Assembly (NCBI RefSeq): GCF_001667015.1
Contig: NZ_LZIS01000001.1
Span: 62,001-126,000 of the forward strand
Origin: Mycobacterium sp. E3198
GTDB taxonomy: Bacteria; Actinomycetota; Actinomycetes; Mycobacteriales; Mycobacteriaceae
Direction of reading: 5' to 3'
DNA length: 64,000 nt
Below, piece by piece: positions 1 to 11,476 of this stretch. The notes beneath the pieces were generated by a model. The model worked only from the letters and a program-made list of their open reading frames with translations. It had not been told where the DNA came from and ran no database searches. Numbering within the stretch: position 1 is the first letter of the stretch; each line of letters starts with the position of its first letter. The translations under genes were made by a program, and so were the position numbers.

Positions 1-15
1 GAGGGGTAATCCGCG

Positions 16-831
16 ATGAAGCGGCCCGCCACCCGGATCGCCGATCTGCTGAACCCGGCGGCGATGTTGTTGCCCGCGGCGAACGTGATCATGCAGCTGT
101 CCCTGCCCGGTGTGGGCTATGGCGTCCTGGAAAGCCCGGTGGACAGCGGCAACGTCTACAAACATCCGTTCAAGCGCGCCCGCACCACCGGGACCTACCT
201 GGCGGTGGCGGCCATCGGGACCGAATCCGATCGGGCCCTGATCCGCGGCGCCGTGGACGTCGCGCACCGGCAGGTTCGCTCGACGCCGTCAAGTCCGGTG
301 TCCTACAACGCCTTCGACCCCAAGCTGCAGCTGTGGGTGGCGTCCTGCCTGTACCGCTATTTCGTTGAGCAGCACGAGTTTTTGCACGGGCCGCTGGATG
401 ACGCCACCGCCGACGCCGTCTACCGCGACGCCAAGCGGTTGGGCACCACACTGCAGGTGCCCGAGCGCATGTGGCCGCCGGACCGCGCCGCGTTCGACGA
501 GTACTGGAAGCGCTCCCTCGACGAGCTGCGCATCGACCCGCCCGTACGGGAGCACCTGCGCGGGGTGGCGTCGATGGCGTTCCTGCCGTGGCCGCTGCGG
601 GTCCTGGCGGGGCCGTTCAACCTGTTCGCGACGACGGGATTCCTGGCCCCCGAGTTCCGAGCGATGATGCGGCTGGAGTGGTCGCAGGCCCAGCAGCGCC
701 GGTTCGAGTGGCTGCTGGCCGCGCTGCGGCTGGCCGACCGGCTGATCCCGCACCGGGCGTGGCTCTTGGGGTATCAGGTTTACCTGTGGGACATGCGCTT
801 TCGCGCACGCCGGGGCTGGCGCATCGTCTAG
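16..831 (+). CDS. MpaB-like (DUF2236) oxygenase family protein
   Basis: A 271-aa protein that looks like the DUF2236/MpaB family of haem-associated oxygenases, common in mycobacteria and often of unknown substrate. The central segment [14 protein letters not shown] (about residues 115-128) and the following Asp- and Arg-rich helices resemble the family core. The ATG at 16 follows a GAGGGG stretch at the very edge of the window, so the start looks real. It sits where M. tuberculosis has Rv2237. Its stop codon shares CTAG (828-831) with the convergent epoxide hydrolase gene. The family call is from memory of sequence style; substrate unknown. Confidence 0.7.
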   Translation: MKRPATRIADLLNPAAMLLPAANVIMQLSLPGVGYGVLESPVDSGNVYKHPFKRARTTGTYLAVAAIGTESDRALIRGAVDVAHRQVRSTPSSPVSYNAFDPKLQLWVASCLYRYFVEQHEFLHGPLDDATADAVYRDAKRLGTTLQVPERMWPPDRAAFDEYWKRSLDELRIDPPVREHLRGVASMAFLPWPLRVLAGPFNLFATTGFLAPEFRAMMRLEWSQAQQRRFEWLLAALRLADRLIPHRAWLLGYQVYLWDMRFRARRGWRIV

Positions 832-1961
832 CGCACCGTCGCGAAGAACGCCCGCACGTCGTCGACGAACAGCTCCGGCTGCTCGAACGCGGCGAAATGG
901 CCGCCGCGCGGCATGTCCGTCCAGTGGGTGATGTTGTACACCGGCTCGCACCAGCTGCGCGGCGCCTTCAGCAGCTCGCCCGGGAAAGCGCTGACGCCGG
1001 TGGGCAATTCGACCCGGTCCGCCTGACCGAAGACCCGGAAGCTTTCCCAGTACAGCCGGGCCGACGACGCGCCGGTGGCGGTCACCCAGTACACCATCAC
1101 GTTGTCCAGCAGCTCGTCGCGGCTGAACACGTTCTCGGGGTGCCCGTCGCAATCGGCCCACGCCCAGAACTTCTCGACGATCCACGCCAGCTGCCCCACC
1201 GGCGAATCGACCAGCCCATAGCCCAGCGTTTGCGGCCGGGTGGACTGCTGCTTGGAATAGCCGGTGCCCCACTTGCGGTGCTCGGCCATCGAGGCCAGCG
1301 CGCGTTGCTCCTCCGGAGTCGGGTTGGCCAGCGACTCCTGGGTGGGCCGACCTATCGGCATGTTCAGGTGAATGGCCGCGCAGTGGCCGCGGTTTCGGCC
1401 GATCTGGGTAGTGACCGCGGCGCCCCAGTCGCCGCCCTGCGCGCCGTAGCGGTCGTAGCCCAGACGCAGCATGAGCGTCTCCCAGGCGTCGGCGATCTTC
1501 TCCACGCCCCAGCCGGTGCGGGTGGGCTTGCCGGAGAACCCGTACCCCGGAAGCGACGGGCACACGACGTGAAAGGCGTCCTCGGCGCGCCCGGACGCCG
1601 GGTTGGTCAGCGGCTCAATCACCTTGTGGAACTCCACGATTGAGCCCGGCCAGCCGTGCGTGATCAGCAGCGGGAAGGCGCCGTCGTGCGGCGAGCGCTG
1701 GTGGATGAAGTGAATGTCGAGGCCGTCGATGTCGGTGGTGAACTGGTCGAAGCGGTTGAGGGCGGCCTCGCGGGAGCGCCAGTCGTATGCGCCGGCCCAG
1801 TAGTCGGCCAGCTGGCGGGTGTAAGCCAACGGGATGCCCTGGCTCCAGTCGTCGACGCATTCGGCTTCCGGCCATCGCGTGCGCTGCAGGCGCGAGCGCA
1901 GGTCTTCCAGGGCGTCGTCGGAGACGTCGATGCGAAACGGCAGCACGGGTTGGTCGTCCAC
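828..1961 (-). CDS. Epoxide hydrolase, EHN-type alpha/beta hydrolase
   Basis: A 377-aa alpha/beta hydrolase with the N-terminal epoxide hydrolase (EHN) domain seen in microsomal-type enzymes. The oxyanion region reads LITHGWPGS, the nucleophile elbow is GGDWGAAV (Asp nucleophile), and [13 protein letters not shown] near the C terminus supplies the catalytic His. It should open epoxides to diols. I prefer the GTG at 1961 (VDDQPVLPF), preceded by a CTCGGGGGC stretch; an ATG at 2009 would add 16 Arg-rich residues that look untranslated. Convergent with the upstream oxygenase gene and overlapping it by 4 bp. Mycobacteria carry several such Eph paralogues, so the exact orthologue is not assigned. 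Confidence 0.85.
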   Translation of the reverse strand: MDDQPVLPFRIDVSDDALEDLRSRLQRTRWPEAECVDDWSQGIPLAYTRQLADYWAGAYDWRSREAALNRFDQFTTDIDGLDIHFIHQRSPHDGAFPLLITHGWPGSIVEFHKVIEPLTNPASGRAEDAFHVVCPSLPGYGFSGKPTRTGWGVEKIADAWETLMLRLGYDRYGAQGGDWGAAVTTQIGRNRGHCAAIHLNMPIGRPTQESLANPTPEEQRALASMAEHRKWGTGYSKQQSTRPQTLGYGLVDSPVGQLAWIVEKFWAWADCDGHPENVFSRDELLDNVMVYWVTATGASSARLYWESFRVFGQADRVELPTGVSAFPGELLKAPRSWCEPVYNITHWTDMPRGGHFAAFEQPELFVDDVRAFFATVR

Positions 1962-2073
1962 GCCCCCGAGGTTGCCACACCGACGTCGCGCGACAAATAG
2001 CCGCCGCACGGCCGCGACGACTCAGCGCGAACCTTCAAGAATTCGCCAAGGCCACCGCTGCAGCATTGTCAAG

Positions 2074-2580
2074 ATGACAAGGAATGCGCAGGGACCGGGA
2101 TGGTGGCAGGCTTCGGATGGGGACTGGTATCCACCGGATATGCAACCTGGCTACGCACCACCGGCCGGTCAGACGTCGGTGACGCCGGCATCCACCGTCG
2201 GCGCCGCGAAATTCCCGGTCGCCGCGTGGTTGCTCTTCGGGGGATTCGCCGTCTTCCTGATTGCGGCCTTCCTGCCCGCGAGGGCCGCCGGCGCGGCGCA
2301 CGTCACCGCCGGCCATCAATTCGGGAATGTGTCGATGACCGCCGTCTGCATGGGTTTGGTCTGGGCAACATTCGCAACTCCGCGCCCCCGGCTATGGTCC
2401 CTGATCACGCTGACCGTCCTGACCTCCATTGAGGCATTCGGCTGGTGCGCCGTCGTTCTCGGCTTGAAATCGCTGTCCGTATCGCCCGGAATTGGCGTGT
2501 TTGTGTCCGGGGCCGCAATCGGTCTCTTGGTCGTGGGGGTGATCATGGCCTGGATCGCAGTGGCAAAGGCGCGAACCTAG
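2074..2580 (+). CDS. Small DUF2510 membrane protein
   Basis: A 168-aa protein whose N terminus carries the DUF2510 signature GPGWWQASDGDWYPP, a short Trp-rich module found before membrane segments in actinobacteria. Four hydrophobic stretches follow (about residues 48-66, 83-100, 108-130 and 140-163), so it is probably a polytopic membrane protein. I start at the ATG at 2074, directly before the DUF2510 module; the open frame extends upstream to 1834, but that part is antisense to the epoxide hydrolase and has no family features. Function unknown. It ends just before a tRNA gene on the other strand. Confidence 0.7.
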   Translation: MTRNAQGPGWWQASDGDWYPPDMQPGYAPPAGQTSVTPASTVGAAKFPVAAWLLFGGFAVFLIAAFLPARAAGAAHVTAGHQFGNVSMTAVCMGLVWATFATPRPRLWSLITLTVLTSIEAFGWCAVVLGLKSLSVSPGIGVFVSGAAIGLLVVGVIMAWIAVAKART

Positions 2581-2593
2581 GCCTGCTGGCCAG

Positions 2594-2665
2594 TGGGCGC
2601 GGACGGTATCGAACCGCCGACCGCTGGTGTGTAAAACCAGAGCTCTACCACTGAGCTACGCGCCC
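2594..2665 (-). tRNA. tRNA-Val (anticodon TAC)
   Basis: On the minus strand a full cloverleaf can be drawn. The 7-bp acceptor stem GGGCGCG pairs with CGCGCCC, the D arm reads AGCTCAGTGGTAGAGCT, the anticodon stem CTGGT/ACCAG encloses loop TTTACAC (anticodon TAC, valine), and the T arm is CGGCGGTTCGATACCGTC. About 72 nt; CCA is not encoded. It sits alone between the DUF2510 gene and ahpE. Such loci can serve as integration sites, but no integrase or duplicated 3' end is visible nearby. Confidence 0.93.
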
Positions 2666-2711
2666 CTATGCCCGCAGCAGGCTACACGCCGACGGGCAGC
2701 GCACCCAAAAT

Positions 2712-3173
2712 TCAGGCCCGCAAAGCCGCCAGCGCGTCGAGCCAGAGCCGCTGGTCGCGGGACTCGCCGGGCTGCTTCATCTCGGCGAAGCGAATTATCC
2801 CGGATCGGTCGACGACGAAGGTGCCGCGATTGGGGTAGCCGGCGTCGGCGTTGAACACGCCGTAGGCCTGGCTGACCTCGCCGTGCGGCCAGAAATCGGA
2901 GAGCACCGGGAACATGAACCCGCTCTCGAGCGACCAGATCTTGTGCGTGGGCGGCGGGCCCACCGAGATCGCCATCGCCACGCTGTCGTCGTTCTCGAAC
3001 TCCGGCAGGTGGTCGCGCAGCAGGTCCAGCTCGCCCTGGCAGATCCCGGTGAAGGCCAGCGGGAAGAACACCAGCAGGACGTTCTTGGCGCCGCGAAACG
3101 AGCTCAGGGTGACGGGCTGCTGGTTCTGGTCGCGCAAGGTGAAGTCGGGGGCGTCTGCGCCGACGGGCAGCAT
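2712..3173 (-). CDS. ahpE: AhpE-type one-cysteine peroxiredoxin
   Basis: A 153-aa thioredoxin-fold peroxidase matching mycobacterial AhpE (Rv2238c). The peroxidatic cysteine is Cys45 in PLAFTGICQGEL, with the expected Pro and Thr before it and a later Arg region (NRGTFVVD). AhpE reduces peroxides and peroxynitrite in the cytosol and is recycled by mycothiol/mycoredoxin in relatives. The start ATG at 3171-3173 overlaps the stop of the upstream DUF3052 gene by one base (TGATG), so the two are probably translationally coupled in one transcript. Confidence 0.95.
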   Translation of the reverse strand: MLPVGADAPDFTLRDQNQQPVTLSSFRGAKNVLLVFFPLAFTGICQGELDLLRDHLPEFENDDSVAMAISVGPPPTHKIWSLESGFMFPVLSDFWPHGEVSQAYGVFNADAGYPNRGTFVVDRSGIIRFAEMKQPGESRDQRLWLDALAALRA

Positions 3174-3595
3174 CAACGCTTCCCGGTCCGCGACTTGGGC
3201 TGCACCAGCCGGCTGGCGGCCCAGTCGCCGAGGTTCACCGACGAGGTCGGCATCAGGCCGGCGGTCGGGGCCGCCTCGGCGATCTCGGCGGGCAGCACGT
3301 GGCCGGGCTTGCCGGTCTTGGGCGTCAGGACCCAGATCACGCCGTCCTCGGCCAGCGGGCTGATCGCGTCCATCAGGGTGTCCACCAGGTCGCCGTCGCC
3401 GTCGCGCCACCACAACAGCACGACGTCGATGACCTCGTCGCTGTCTTCGTCGAGCAACTCACTGCCGCACGCTTCCTCGACCGCGGCCCGGATGTCGTCG
3501 TTGGAGTCCTCGTCCCAGCCCCACTCCTGCACGACTTGGTCCCGTTGGATGCCCAGTTTGCGAGCGAAGCTCGAGGCGTCATCCGCCGCGACCAC
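3173..3595 (-). CDS. DUF3052 protein (Rv2239c-like)
   Basis: A 140-aa acidic protein equivalent in position and sequence style to Rv2239c, DUF3052 family. Features are an N-terminal segment rich in Asp/Glu (EWGWDEDSNDD, about residues 24-34), a central VIDVVLLWWRDGDGD, and VIWVLTPKTGKPGHV. There is no signal peptide or membrane segment. It lies directly upstream of ahpE with TGATG coupling, and this pairing is kept in M. tuberculosis, hinting at a shared redox context. The GTG/ATG start at 3595 is preceded by AAGGAGGGTCC-type sequence on the minus strand, a strong ribosome binding site. Molecular function unknown. Confidence 0.85.
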   Translation of the reverse strand: MVAADDASSFARKLGIQRDQVVQEWGWDEDSNDDIRAAVEEACGSELLDEDSDEVIDVVLLWWRDGDGDLVDTLMDAISPLAEDGVIWVLTPKTGKPGHVLPAEIAEAAPTAGLMPTSSVNLGDWAASRLVQPKSRTGKR

Positions 3596-3688
3596 CGTGG
3601 ACCCTCCTTATTCCGTCCGCGCACCGTGCGATGGGGATTATCGTCGCACAGCTGCAACGCGGTCCATACCCGTACCTCATCAGGTGCC

Positions 3689-4279
3689 TCAGAAGGATGC
3701 CAGGCAGAGTTTCAGCGCCTTCGTCTTGGTGTCGTTGAGCTGGTCGACCCGGCTGTTGAACTCCGCGATCGACGCGTGCGTCCCGATGGCGTTGGCCACC
3801 GCGCGCGCCGCGTCGACGTAGGCGTTGAACGCGTCCTTCAGCTGCTGGGACAGCGCATCGTTGAAGCTGTTGGACACCGTGCTGGCGCTGTCGTTGAGCG
3901 CGCCGATCGCCGGGCCCTCGGCCGGGCCGGTGCTGCGGCCGGAGTTGAACGCCGCGACGTAGGCGTTCACCTTGTCGATCGCGTCCTTGGCCGAGTTGGC
4001 CAACGTGTCACACGAGGTGCGCACGGCCCGGGTCGTCAGCGATTGCTGGCGCTGCGACTCCTTGACGCGCGACGTGGCCGAGGAGGCCGACACCGACGCG
4101 GACACCGACTGCCGGTACGCCGGGGCGACGTTGGTGTCGGGCGTGGCCTTGCCGTTGGTGACGCTGGTACACCCGACGATCCCCATAGCCAGCACCGCGA
4201 CACAGCCGAGCGCCAGCGCGCCCCGCCGCGGGAAATCCCCCACGTGCGCGCGAGGGACGGCACGCCATCCGATGAGCAC
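3689..4279 (-). CDS. Putative lipoprotein (Rv2240c-like)
   Basis: About 196 aa. A basic N terminus ([16 protein letters not shown]) is followed by a hydrophobic stretch [17 protein letters not shown] whose last Cys (followed by TSVTNG) looks like a lipobox, though IVGC departs from the canonical LAGC. The mature part is Ser/Thr/Ala-rich and helical, without recognised catalytic motifs. It is placed where M. tuberculosis has Rv2240c. The start is uncertain: GTG at 4279 is used here because it gives a normal signal peptide; GTG at 4243 is possible, and the frame stays open to 4435 inside the aceE leader. Likely cell-envelope anchored; function unknown. Confidence 0.65.
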   Translation of the reverse strand: MLIGWRAVPRAHVGDFPRRGALALGCVAVLAMGIVGCTSVTNGKATPDTNVAPAYRQSVSASVSASSATSRVKESQRQQSLTTRAVRTSCDTLANSAKDAIDKVNAYVAAFNSGRSTGPAEGPAIGALNDSASTVSNSFNDALSQQLKDAFNAYVDAARAVANAIGTHASIAEFNSRVDQLNDTKTKALKLCLASF

Positions 4280-4383
4280 GGTTGCTGACGTTACCGGGTG
4301 CCGATTGCGGGCGCGGCTACCCGCCCGAAACCTCGGTGCGGCACGATAGGAGGACAAGACGCAGCCGATTACAGGAGCGGAAG

Positions 4384-7173
<2,790 letters not shown>

Positions 7174-7194
7174 CTTCGCACCCTTGCGCCGAAC

Positions 7195-7240
7195 GTGAAG
7201 TTAGCTTCACGCTGGGCGCCGAGCGTAAAGCTAACTTCAC
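7195..7240. repeat. Inverted repeat A downstream of aceE
   Basis: Two 19-nt arms (7195-7213 and 7222-7240) pair with one mismatch around an 8-nt loop GGGCGCCG. Each arm is itself nearly palindromic (GTGAAG-TTAG-CTTCAC). The two halves are also near-direct repeats beginning GCGCCGA. Found 20 bp after the aceE stop; it could fold as a terminator, although no T-run follows. Confidence 0.8.
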
Positions 7241-7270
7241 GCTCACGGCCGCCCCGCCCCGCCCGCCGAA

Positions 7271-7318
7271 CGTCACGCCAGCGTGGCGCTGGGCGGCGAA
7301 CGCCACGCTGGCGTGACG
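7271..7318. repeat. Inverted repeat B downstream of aceE
   Basis: Two perfect 18-nt arms (7271-7288, CGTCACGCCAGCGTGGCG; 7301-7318, its reverse complement) flank a 12-nt spacer. The framing bases (CGCCGAACG before, CGCTGGGCG between, ACGCTC after) match those of repeat A 70 bp upstream, although the arm interiors differ. Probably the same class of element; role unknown. Confidence 0.8.
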
Positions 7319-7391
7319 CTCGCGCGGGCCACGCCGGCAACACCCCCGTCGCCTTGGCGAAAAGTTCCAAATTCTGGCGTAGGTTTTAGGC

Positions 7392-8708
7392 GTGAACGAC
7401 AACGCCTTCGCCGGTCCGTTCGCGGCGTCACGGCCCAGGTCGCCGCTGGAACTGCTGGACCACGTGCCGGAATCGGTGCTGCGCCGGCTCAAGCAGTACT
7501 CCGGGCGGCTGGCCACCGAGGCCGTCTCGGTCATGCAGGACCGGCTGCCGTTCTTCGCCGACCTGGAGGCCTCCCAGCGGGCCAGCGTGGCGCTGGTGGT
7601 GCAGACGGCGATCAACAACTTCGTCGAGTGGATGCAGGACCCGCACAGCAACGTCAGCTACACCGCGCAGGCCTTCGAGCTGGTGCCCCAGGACCTGGCC
7701 CGCCGGATCGCGCTGCGGCACAGCGTGGACATGGTCCGCGTGACGATGGAGTTCTTCGAGGAGGTGCTGCCCCTGGTGGCGCGCTCGGAGGAGCAATTGA
7801 CCGCCCTGACGGTCGGCGTCCTGAAGTACAGCCGCGACCTGGCGTTCACCGCCGCCTCGTCCTACGCCGATGCCGCCGAGGCGCGCGGCACCTGGGACAG
7901 CCGGATGGAGGCCAGCGTCGTCGACGCGGTGGTGCGCGGCGACACCGGCCCGGAGCTGTTGTCCCGGGCGGCCGCCCTCAACTGGGACACCACCGCGCCG
8001 GCGACGGTGGTGGTCGGGATCCCCGCTGCCGGTCGGGACGAGCCGGACGGCGAGGTCGGCAGCCAGCGGGCCAGCCAGGACGTCCGCGACATCGCCGCGC
8101 GCCACGGCCGGGCGGCGCTCACCGACGTGCACGGCACCTGGCTGGTCGCGATCGTGTCGGGCCAGTTGTCACTGACCGATAAATTCCTGGACGACCTGTT
8201 GAACGCGTTTGCCGACGGCCCGGTGGTCATCGGGCCCACGGCGCCCATGCTGACCGCGGCCTACCACAGCGCCAGCGAGGCGATATCCGGGATGAACGCA
8301 GTCGCCGGCTGGCGCGGCGCGCCACGGCCCGTGCTGGCCCGGGAGCTGCTGCCCGAACGGGCCCTGATGGGCGACGCCTCGGCGATCGTGGCGCTGCACA
8401 CCGATGTGATGGGGCCGCTGTCCGACGCCGGGCCGACGCTGATCGAAACTCTTGACGCTTACTTAGATTGTGGCGGCGCGATTGAGGCTTGTGCCAGAAA
8501 GTTGTTCGTTCATCCAAACACGGTGCGCTACCGGCTCAAGCGCATCACCGACTTCACCGGGCGCGATCCCACCCAGCCGCGCGACGCATACGTGCTGCGT
8601 GTGGCCTCGACGGTGGGTCAACTCAACTACCCGACGGCGTCGGCCAGCGTCGCCGCCAACACGGTCGCGCCCGTTCCCCTGCCGGTCAGGAGCGGTGCCG
8701 CGGGCTGA
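7392..8708 (+). CDS. mabR: MabR, regulator of the FAS-II (mycolate) operon
   Basis: A 438-aa PucR/CdaR-type transcription factor, orthologous by sequence and position to Rv2242 (MabR), which controls fabD-acpM-kasA-kasB-accD6. The N-terminal half is a helical sensor region. The C terminus holds the PucR helix-turn-helix: GGAIEACARKLFVHPNTVRYRLKRI, about residues 355-380 (named here in two parts, GGAIEACARKLF and VHPNTVRYRLKRI). The start is the GTG at 7392. A TAGGTT hexamer at 7380-7385 lies 6 nt before it, so a leaderless transcript is plausible. It is separated by 151 bp, including the MabR-type operator, from fabD. Confidence 0.93.
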   Translation: MNDNAFAGPFAASRPRSPLELLDHVPESVLRRLKQYSGRLATEAVSVMQDRLPFFADLEASQRASVALVVQTAINNFVEWMQDPHSNVSYTAQAFELVPQDLARRIALRHSVDMVRVTMEFFEEVLPLVARSEEQLTALTVGVLKYSRDLAFTAASSYADAAEARGTWDSRMEASVVDAVVRGDTGPELLSRAAALNWDTTAPATVVVGIPAAGRDEPDGEVGSQRASQDVRDIAARHGRAALTDVHGTWLVAIVSGQLSLTDKFLDDLLNAFADGPVVIGPTAPMLTAAYHSASEAISGMNAVAGWRGAPRPVLARELLPERALMGDASAIVALHTDVMGPLSDAGPTLIETLDAYLDCGGAIEACARKLFVHPNTVRYRLKRITDFTGRDPTQPRDAYVLRVASTVGQLNYPTASASVAANTVAPVPLPVRSGAAG

Positions 8709-8772
8709 CCGGGTGGCAGTGATTTAGCCAACAGGTCGCGCCCCGGTATCAAAAACATCGCTTACCGAGCGG

Positions 8773-8793
8773 TTTTGTAAGGTGTCCACAAAA
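8773..8793 (+). promoter_or_regulatory. MabR-type operator in the fabD promoter
   Basis: Perfect inverted repeat TTTTGT-N9-ACAAAA, extended by GG and CC outside. This is the motif I remember for MabR upstream of fasII operons. A TAATCT hexamer at 8811-8816 could be the -10; its -35 position (about 8788-8793) falls on the right arm, so MabR binding would touch RNA polymerase directly. Confidence 0.8.
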
Positions 8794-8859
8794 ACCTAAG
8801 ACGAGGTTCATAATCTGTTACACCCGCCAAAACCGTTTCCACAGTGTTCTCTTAAACAC

Positions 8860-9768
8860 GTGATCGCATTGCTTGCGCCCGGACAAGGGTCGCAGACGGA
8901 GGGGATGCTGTCGCCGTGGCTCGAGCTGCCAGGCGCCGCCGACCAGCTCGCGCTGTGGTCGAAGGCCAGTGGCCTGGACCTGGTGCGGCTGGGCACCGCC
9001 GCGTCGACCGAGGAAATCACCGACACCGCGGTGACGCAGCCGCTGGTCGTCGCCAACACGCTGCTCGCGCACCAGGAGCTGACCCGTCGCGGCCTGCTGT
9101 CCGATAAGGACCTGGTCGTCGCGGGCCACTCCGTCGGGGAGATCGCGGCCTACGCGATCGCCGGGGTGGTGGCCGCCGACGACGCCGTCGCGCTGGCCGC
9201 CACCCGCGGCGCGGAAATGGCCAAGGCCTGCGCCCTGGAGCCGACCGGCATGTCCGCGGTGCTCGGCGGCGACGAGGCCGAGGTGCTGAGCCGCCTCGAG
9301 GAGCTCGAGCTGTTCCCCGCCAACCGCAATGCGCCCGGCCAGATCGTGGCCGCGGGCCCGCTGTCGTCGCTGGAGAAGCTCGCCGAGGACCCGCCGGCCA
9401 AGGCGCGGGTGCGCGCGCTCGGCGTGGCCGGGGCGTTCCACACCAAGTACATGGCCCCGGCCCTGGACGGCTACGCCGCGGCGGCGGCCGCCGTCGTGAC
9501 CGCCGAGCCCACCGCCACGCTGCTGTCCAACCGCGACGGCAAGCCCGTCGCCTCGGCGGCGGCCGCGATGGACACCCTGGTCGCCCAGCTGACCCAGCCG
9601 GTGCGCTGGGACCTGTGCACCGCAACGCTGCGTGAACGCAACGTCACGGCGATCGTGGAGTTTCCCCCGGCGGGGACGCTCACCGGCATCGCCAAACGCG
9701 AACTTCGGGGGGTTACGGCGCGTGCCGTCAAGTCACCCGCAGATCTGGACGAGTTGGCGAGCCTCTAA
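8860..9768 (+). CDS. fabD: Malonyl-CoA:ACP transacylase
   Basis: A 302-aa acyltransferase that loads malonate from malonyl-CoA onto AcpM to feed chain elongation by KasA/KasB. The nucleophile is Ser91 in AGHSVGE, the N-terminal loop reads LAPGQGSQ, and the catalytic His lies in GAFHTKYM (about residue 194). The start is GTG at 8860, giving VIALLAPGQGSQ as in M. tuberculosis FabD (Rv2243). It is the first gene of the FAS-II operon, 67 bp downstream of the MabR operator and 78 bp before acpM. Confidence 0.97.
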   Translation: MIALLAPGQGSQTEGMLSPWLELPGAADQLALWSKASGLDLVRLGTAASTEEITDTAVTQPLVVANTLLAHQELTRRGLLSDKDLVVAGHSVGEIAAYAIAGVVAADDAVALAATRGAEMAKACALEPTGMSAVLGGDEAEVLSRLEELELFPANRNAPGQIVAAGPLSSLEKLAEDPPAKARVRALGVAGAFHTKYMAPALDGYAAAAAAVVTAEPTATLLSNRDGKPVASAAAAMDTLVAQLTQPVRWDLCTATLRERNVTAIVEFPPAGTLTGIAKRELRGVTARAVKSPADLDELASL

Positions 9769-9846
9769 ACCGCCCGCTGCCAGAGCAAATAACAACTGCA
9801 AACGTCAATCCGATTTGCACACAACACATTACGAAGGGAATAGGCC

Positions 9847-10194
9847 GTGGCCGTCAGTCAGGAAGAAATCATTGCCGGTATTGCCGAGATCATCGAAGAG
9901 GTGACCGGTATCGAGCCGTCCGAGGTCACCCCGGAGAAGTCGTTCGTCGACGACCTGGACATCGACTCGCTGTCGATGGTCGAGATCGCGGTGCAGACCG
10001 AGGACAAGTACGGCGTCAAGATCCCCGACGAGGACCTCGCCGGTCTGCGCACCGTCGGTGACGTGGTCGCCTACATCCAGAAGCTCGAGGAAGAGAACCC
10101 CGAGGCCGCCGAGGCGCTGCGCGCCAAGCTGGAGACCGAGAACCCCGAAGCCGTCGCCAACGTCAAGGCGAGGCTGGAAGCGGACAGCAAGTGA
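9847..10194 (+). CDS. acpM: Meromycolate extension acyl carrier protein
   Basis: A 115-aa acyl carrier protein. The phosphopantetheine attachment site is Ser41 in [13 protein letters not shown]. The core domain ends near residue 80; the charged Lys/Glu/Ala-rich tail after it is the extension typical of mycobacterial AcpM and absent from ordinary ACPs. It carries the growing meromycolate chain between FAS-II enzymes. Start GTG at 9847. Its stop overlaps the kasA start (GTGA, 10191-10194), so translation is probably coupled. Confidence 0.97.
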   Translation: MAVSQEEIIAGIAEIIEEVTGIEPSEVTPEKSFVDDLDIDSLSMVEIAVQTEDKYGVKIPDEDLAGLRTVGDVVAYIQKLEEENPEAAEALRAKLETENPEAVANVKARLEADSK

Positions 10195-11441
10195 CCAAGC
10201 CTTCCACTGCCAATGGCGGTTACCCCAGCGTTGTGGTAACCGCCGTCACGGCGACGACATCGCTCGCGCCGGACATCGAGAGCACGTGGAAGGGCTTGTT
10301 GGCCGGCGAGAGCGGGATCCGCGTACTCGAGGACGAGTTCGTCACCAAGTGGGACCTACCCGTCAAGATCGGTGGACACCTCAAGGAGCCCGTCGACAAC
10401 CACATGGGCAGGCTCGACCTGCGCCGCATGTCCTATGTCCAGCGGATGAGCAAGTTGCTGTCCGGCCAGCTCTGGGAGAGCGCTGGCAATCCCGAGGTCG
10501 ATCCGGACCGCTTCACTGTCGTGGTCGGCACCGGCCTGGGTGGCGCGGAGCGGGTGATCGAGAGCTATGACCTGATGAACGAGGGCGGGCCCCGCAAGGT
10601 GTCGCCGCTCGCCGTTCAGATGATCATGCCCAACGGCGCCGCTGCCGTGGTGGGTCTGCAGCTCGGCGCCCGCGCCGGCGTGATGACCCCGGTGTCGGCC
10701 TGTTCGTCGGGCTCGGAAGCGATCGCGCATGCGTGGCGTCAGATCGTGATGGGCGACGCCGATGTCGCCGTCTGCGGCGGCGTGGAGGGCCCCATCGAGG
10801 CGCTGCCCATCGCGGCGTTCTCGATGATGCGCGCCATGTCGACCCGCAACGACGAGCCCGAGCGTGCCTCACGCCCGTTCGACAAGGACCGCGACGGCTT
10901 CGTGTTCGGCGAGGCCGGGGCGCTGATGATCATCGAGACCGAGGAGCACGCCAAGGCCCGCGGCGCCAAGCCGCTGGCCCGGCTGATGGGCGCCGGCATC
11001 ACGTCGGACGCCTTCCACATGGTGGCGCCCGCGGCGGACGGCGTGCGCGCCGGCCGCGCGATGACGAGGTCGCTGGAGCTGGCGGGCTTGTCCGCCAAGG
11101 ACATTGACCACATCAACGCGCACGGGACGGCCACACCGATCGGTGACAGCGCCGAGGCCAACGCCATCCGGGTGGCCGGCTGCGAGCAGGCCGCGGTCTA
11201 CGCGCCGAAGTCGGCGCTGGGCCACTCCATCGGCGCCGTCGGTGCGCTGGAATCTGTTTTGACGGTATTGAGCCTTCGGGACGGCGTGATACCGCCCACC
11301 CTCAACTACGAGACACCGGACCCTGAGATCGACCTCGACGTGGTCGCGGGCGAACCGCGCTACGGCGAATTCCGTTACGCGATCAACAACTCGTTTGGGT
11401 TCGGCGGCCACAACGTGGCGCTCGCGTTCGGGCGTTACTAG
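10191..11441 (+). CDS. kasA: Beta-ketoacyl-ACP synthase KasA
   Basis: A 416-aa condensing enzyme that adds malonyl units to acyl-AcpM in meromycolate synthesis. The catalytic triad is complete: Cys171 (VSACSSGSE), His311 ([11 protein letters not shown]) and His345 ([10 protein letters not shown]), with Lys340 (APKSALG). The numbering equals that of M. tuberculosis KasA (Rv2245). It starts at a GTG overlapping the acpM stop by 4 bp, and kasB follows after 35 bp. KasA is the target of thiolactomycin in relatives; nothing here suggests an altered active site. Confidence 0.97.
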   Translation: MTKPSTANGGYPSVVVTAVTATTSLAPDIESTWKGLLAGESGIRVLEDEFVTKWDLPVKIGGHLKEPVDNHMGRLDLRRMSYVQRMSKLLSGQLWESAGNPEVDPDRFTVVVGTGLGGAERVIESYDLMNEGGPRKVSPLAVQMIMPNGAAAVVGLQLGARAGVMTPVSACSSGSEAIAHAWRQIVMGDADVAVCGGVEGPIEALPIAAFSMMRAMSTRNDEPERASRPFDKDRDGFVFGEAGALMIIETEEHAKARGAKPLARLMGAGITSDAFHMVAPAADGVRAGRAMTRSLELAGLSAKDIDHINAHGTATPIGDSAEANAIRVAGCEQAAVYAPKSALGHSIGAVGALESVLTVLSLRDGVIPPTLNYETPDPEIDLDVVAGEPRYGEFRYAINNSFGFGGHNVALAFGRY

Positions 11442-11476
11442 AGCCGGACAGCACGGAAGGAACTTTCGCAAGACCC

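Noticed and set aside
2594..2665. tRNA gene as an attachment site for an integrated element
   Set aside because: No integrase and no duplicated tRNA end nearby; flanking genes are conserved backbone.
7195..7318. Palindromic units that might be CRISPR repeats
   Set aside because: Only two units with different arm sequences, no regular spacers, and no cas genes in the window.
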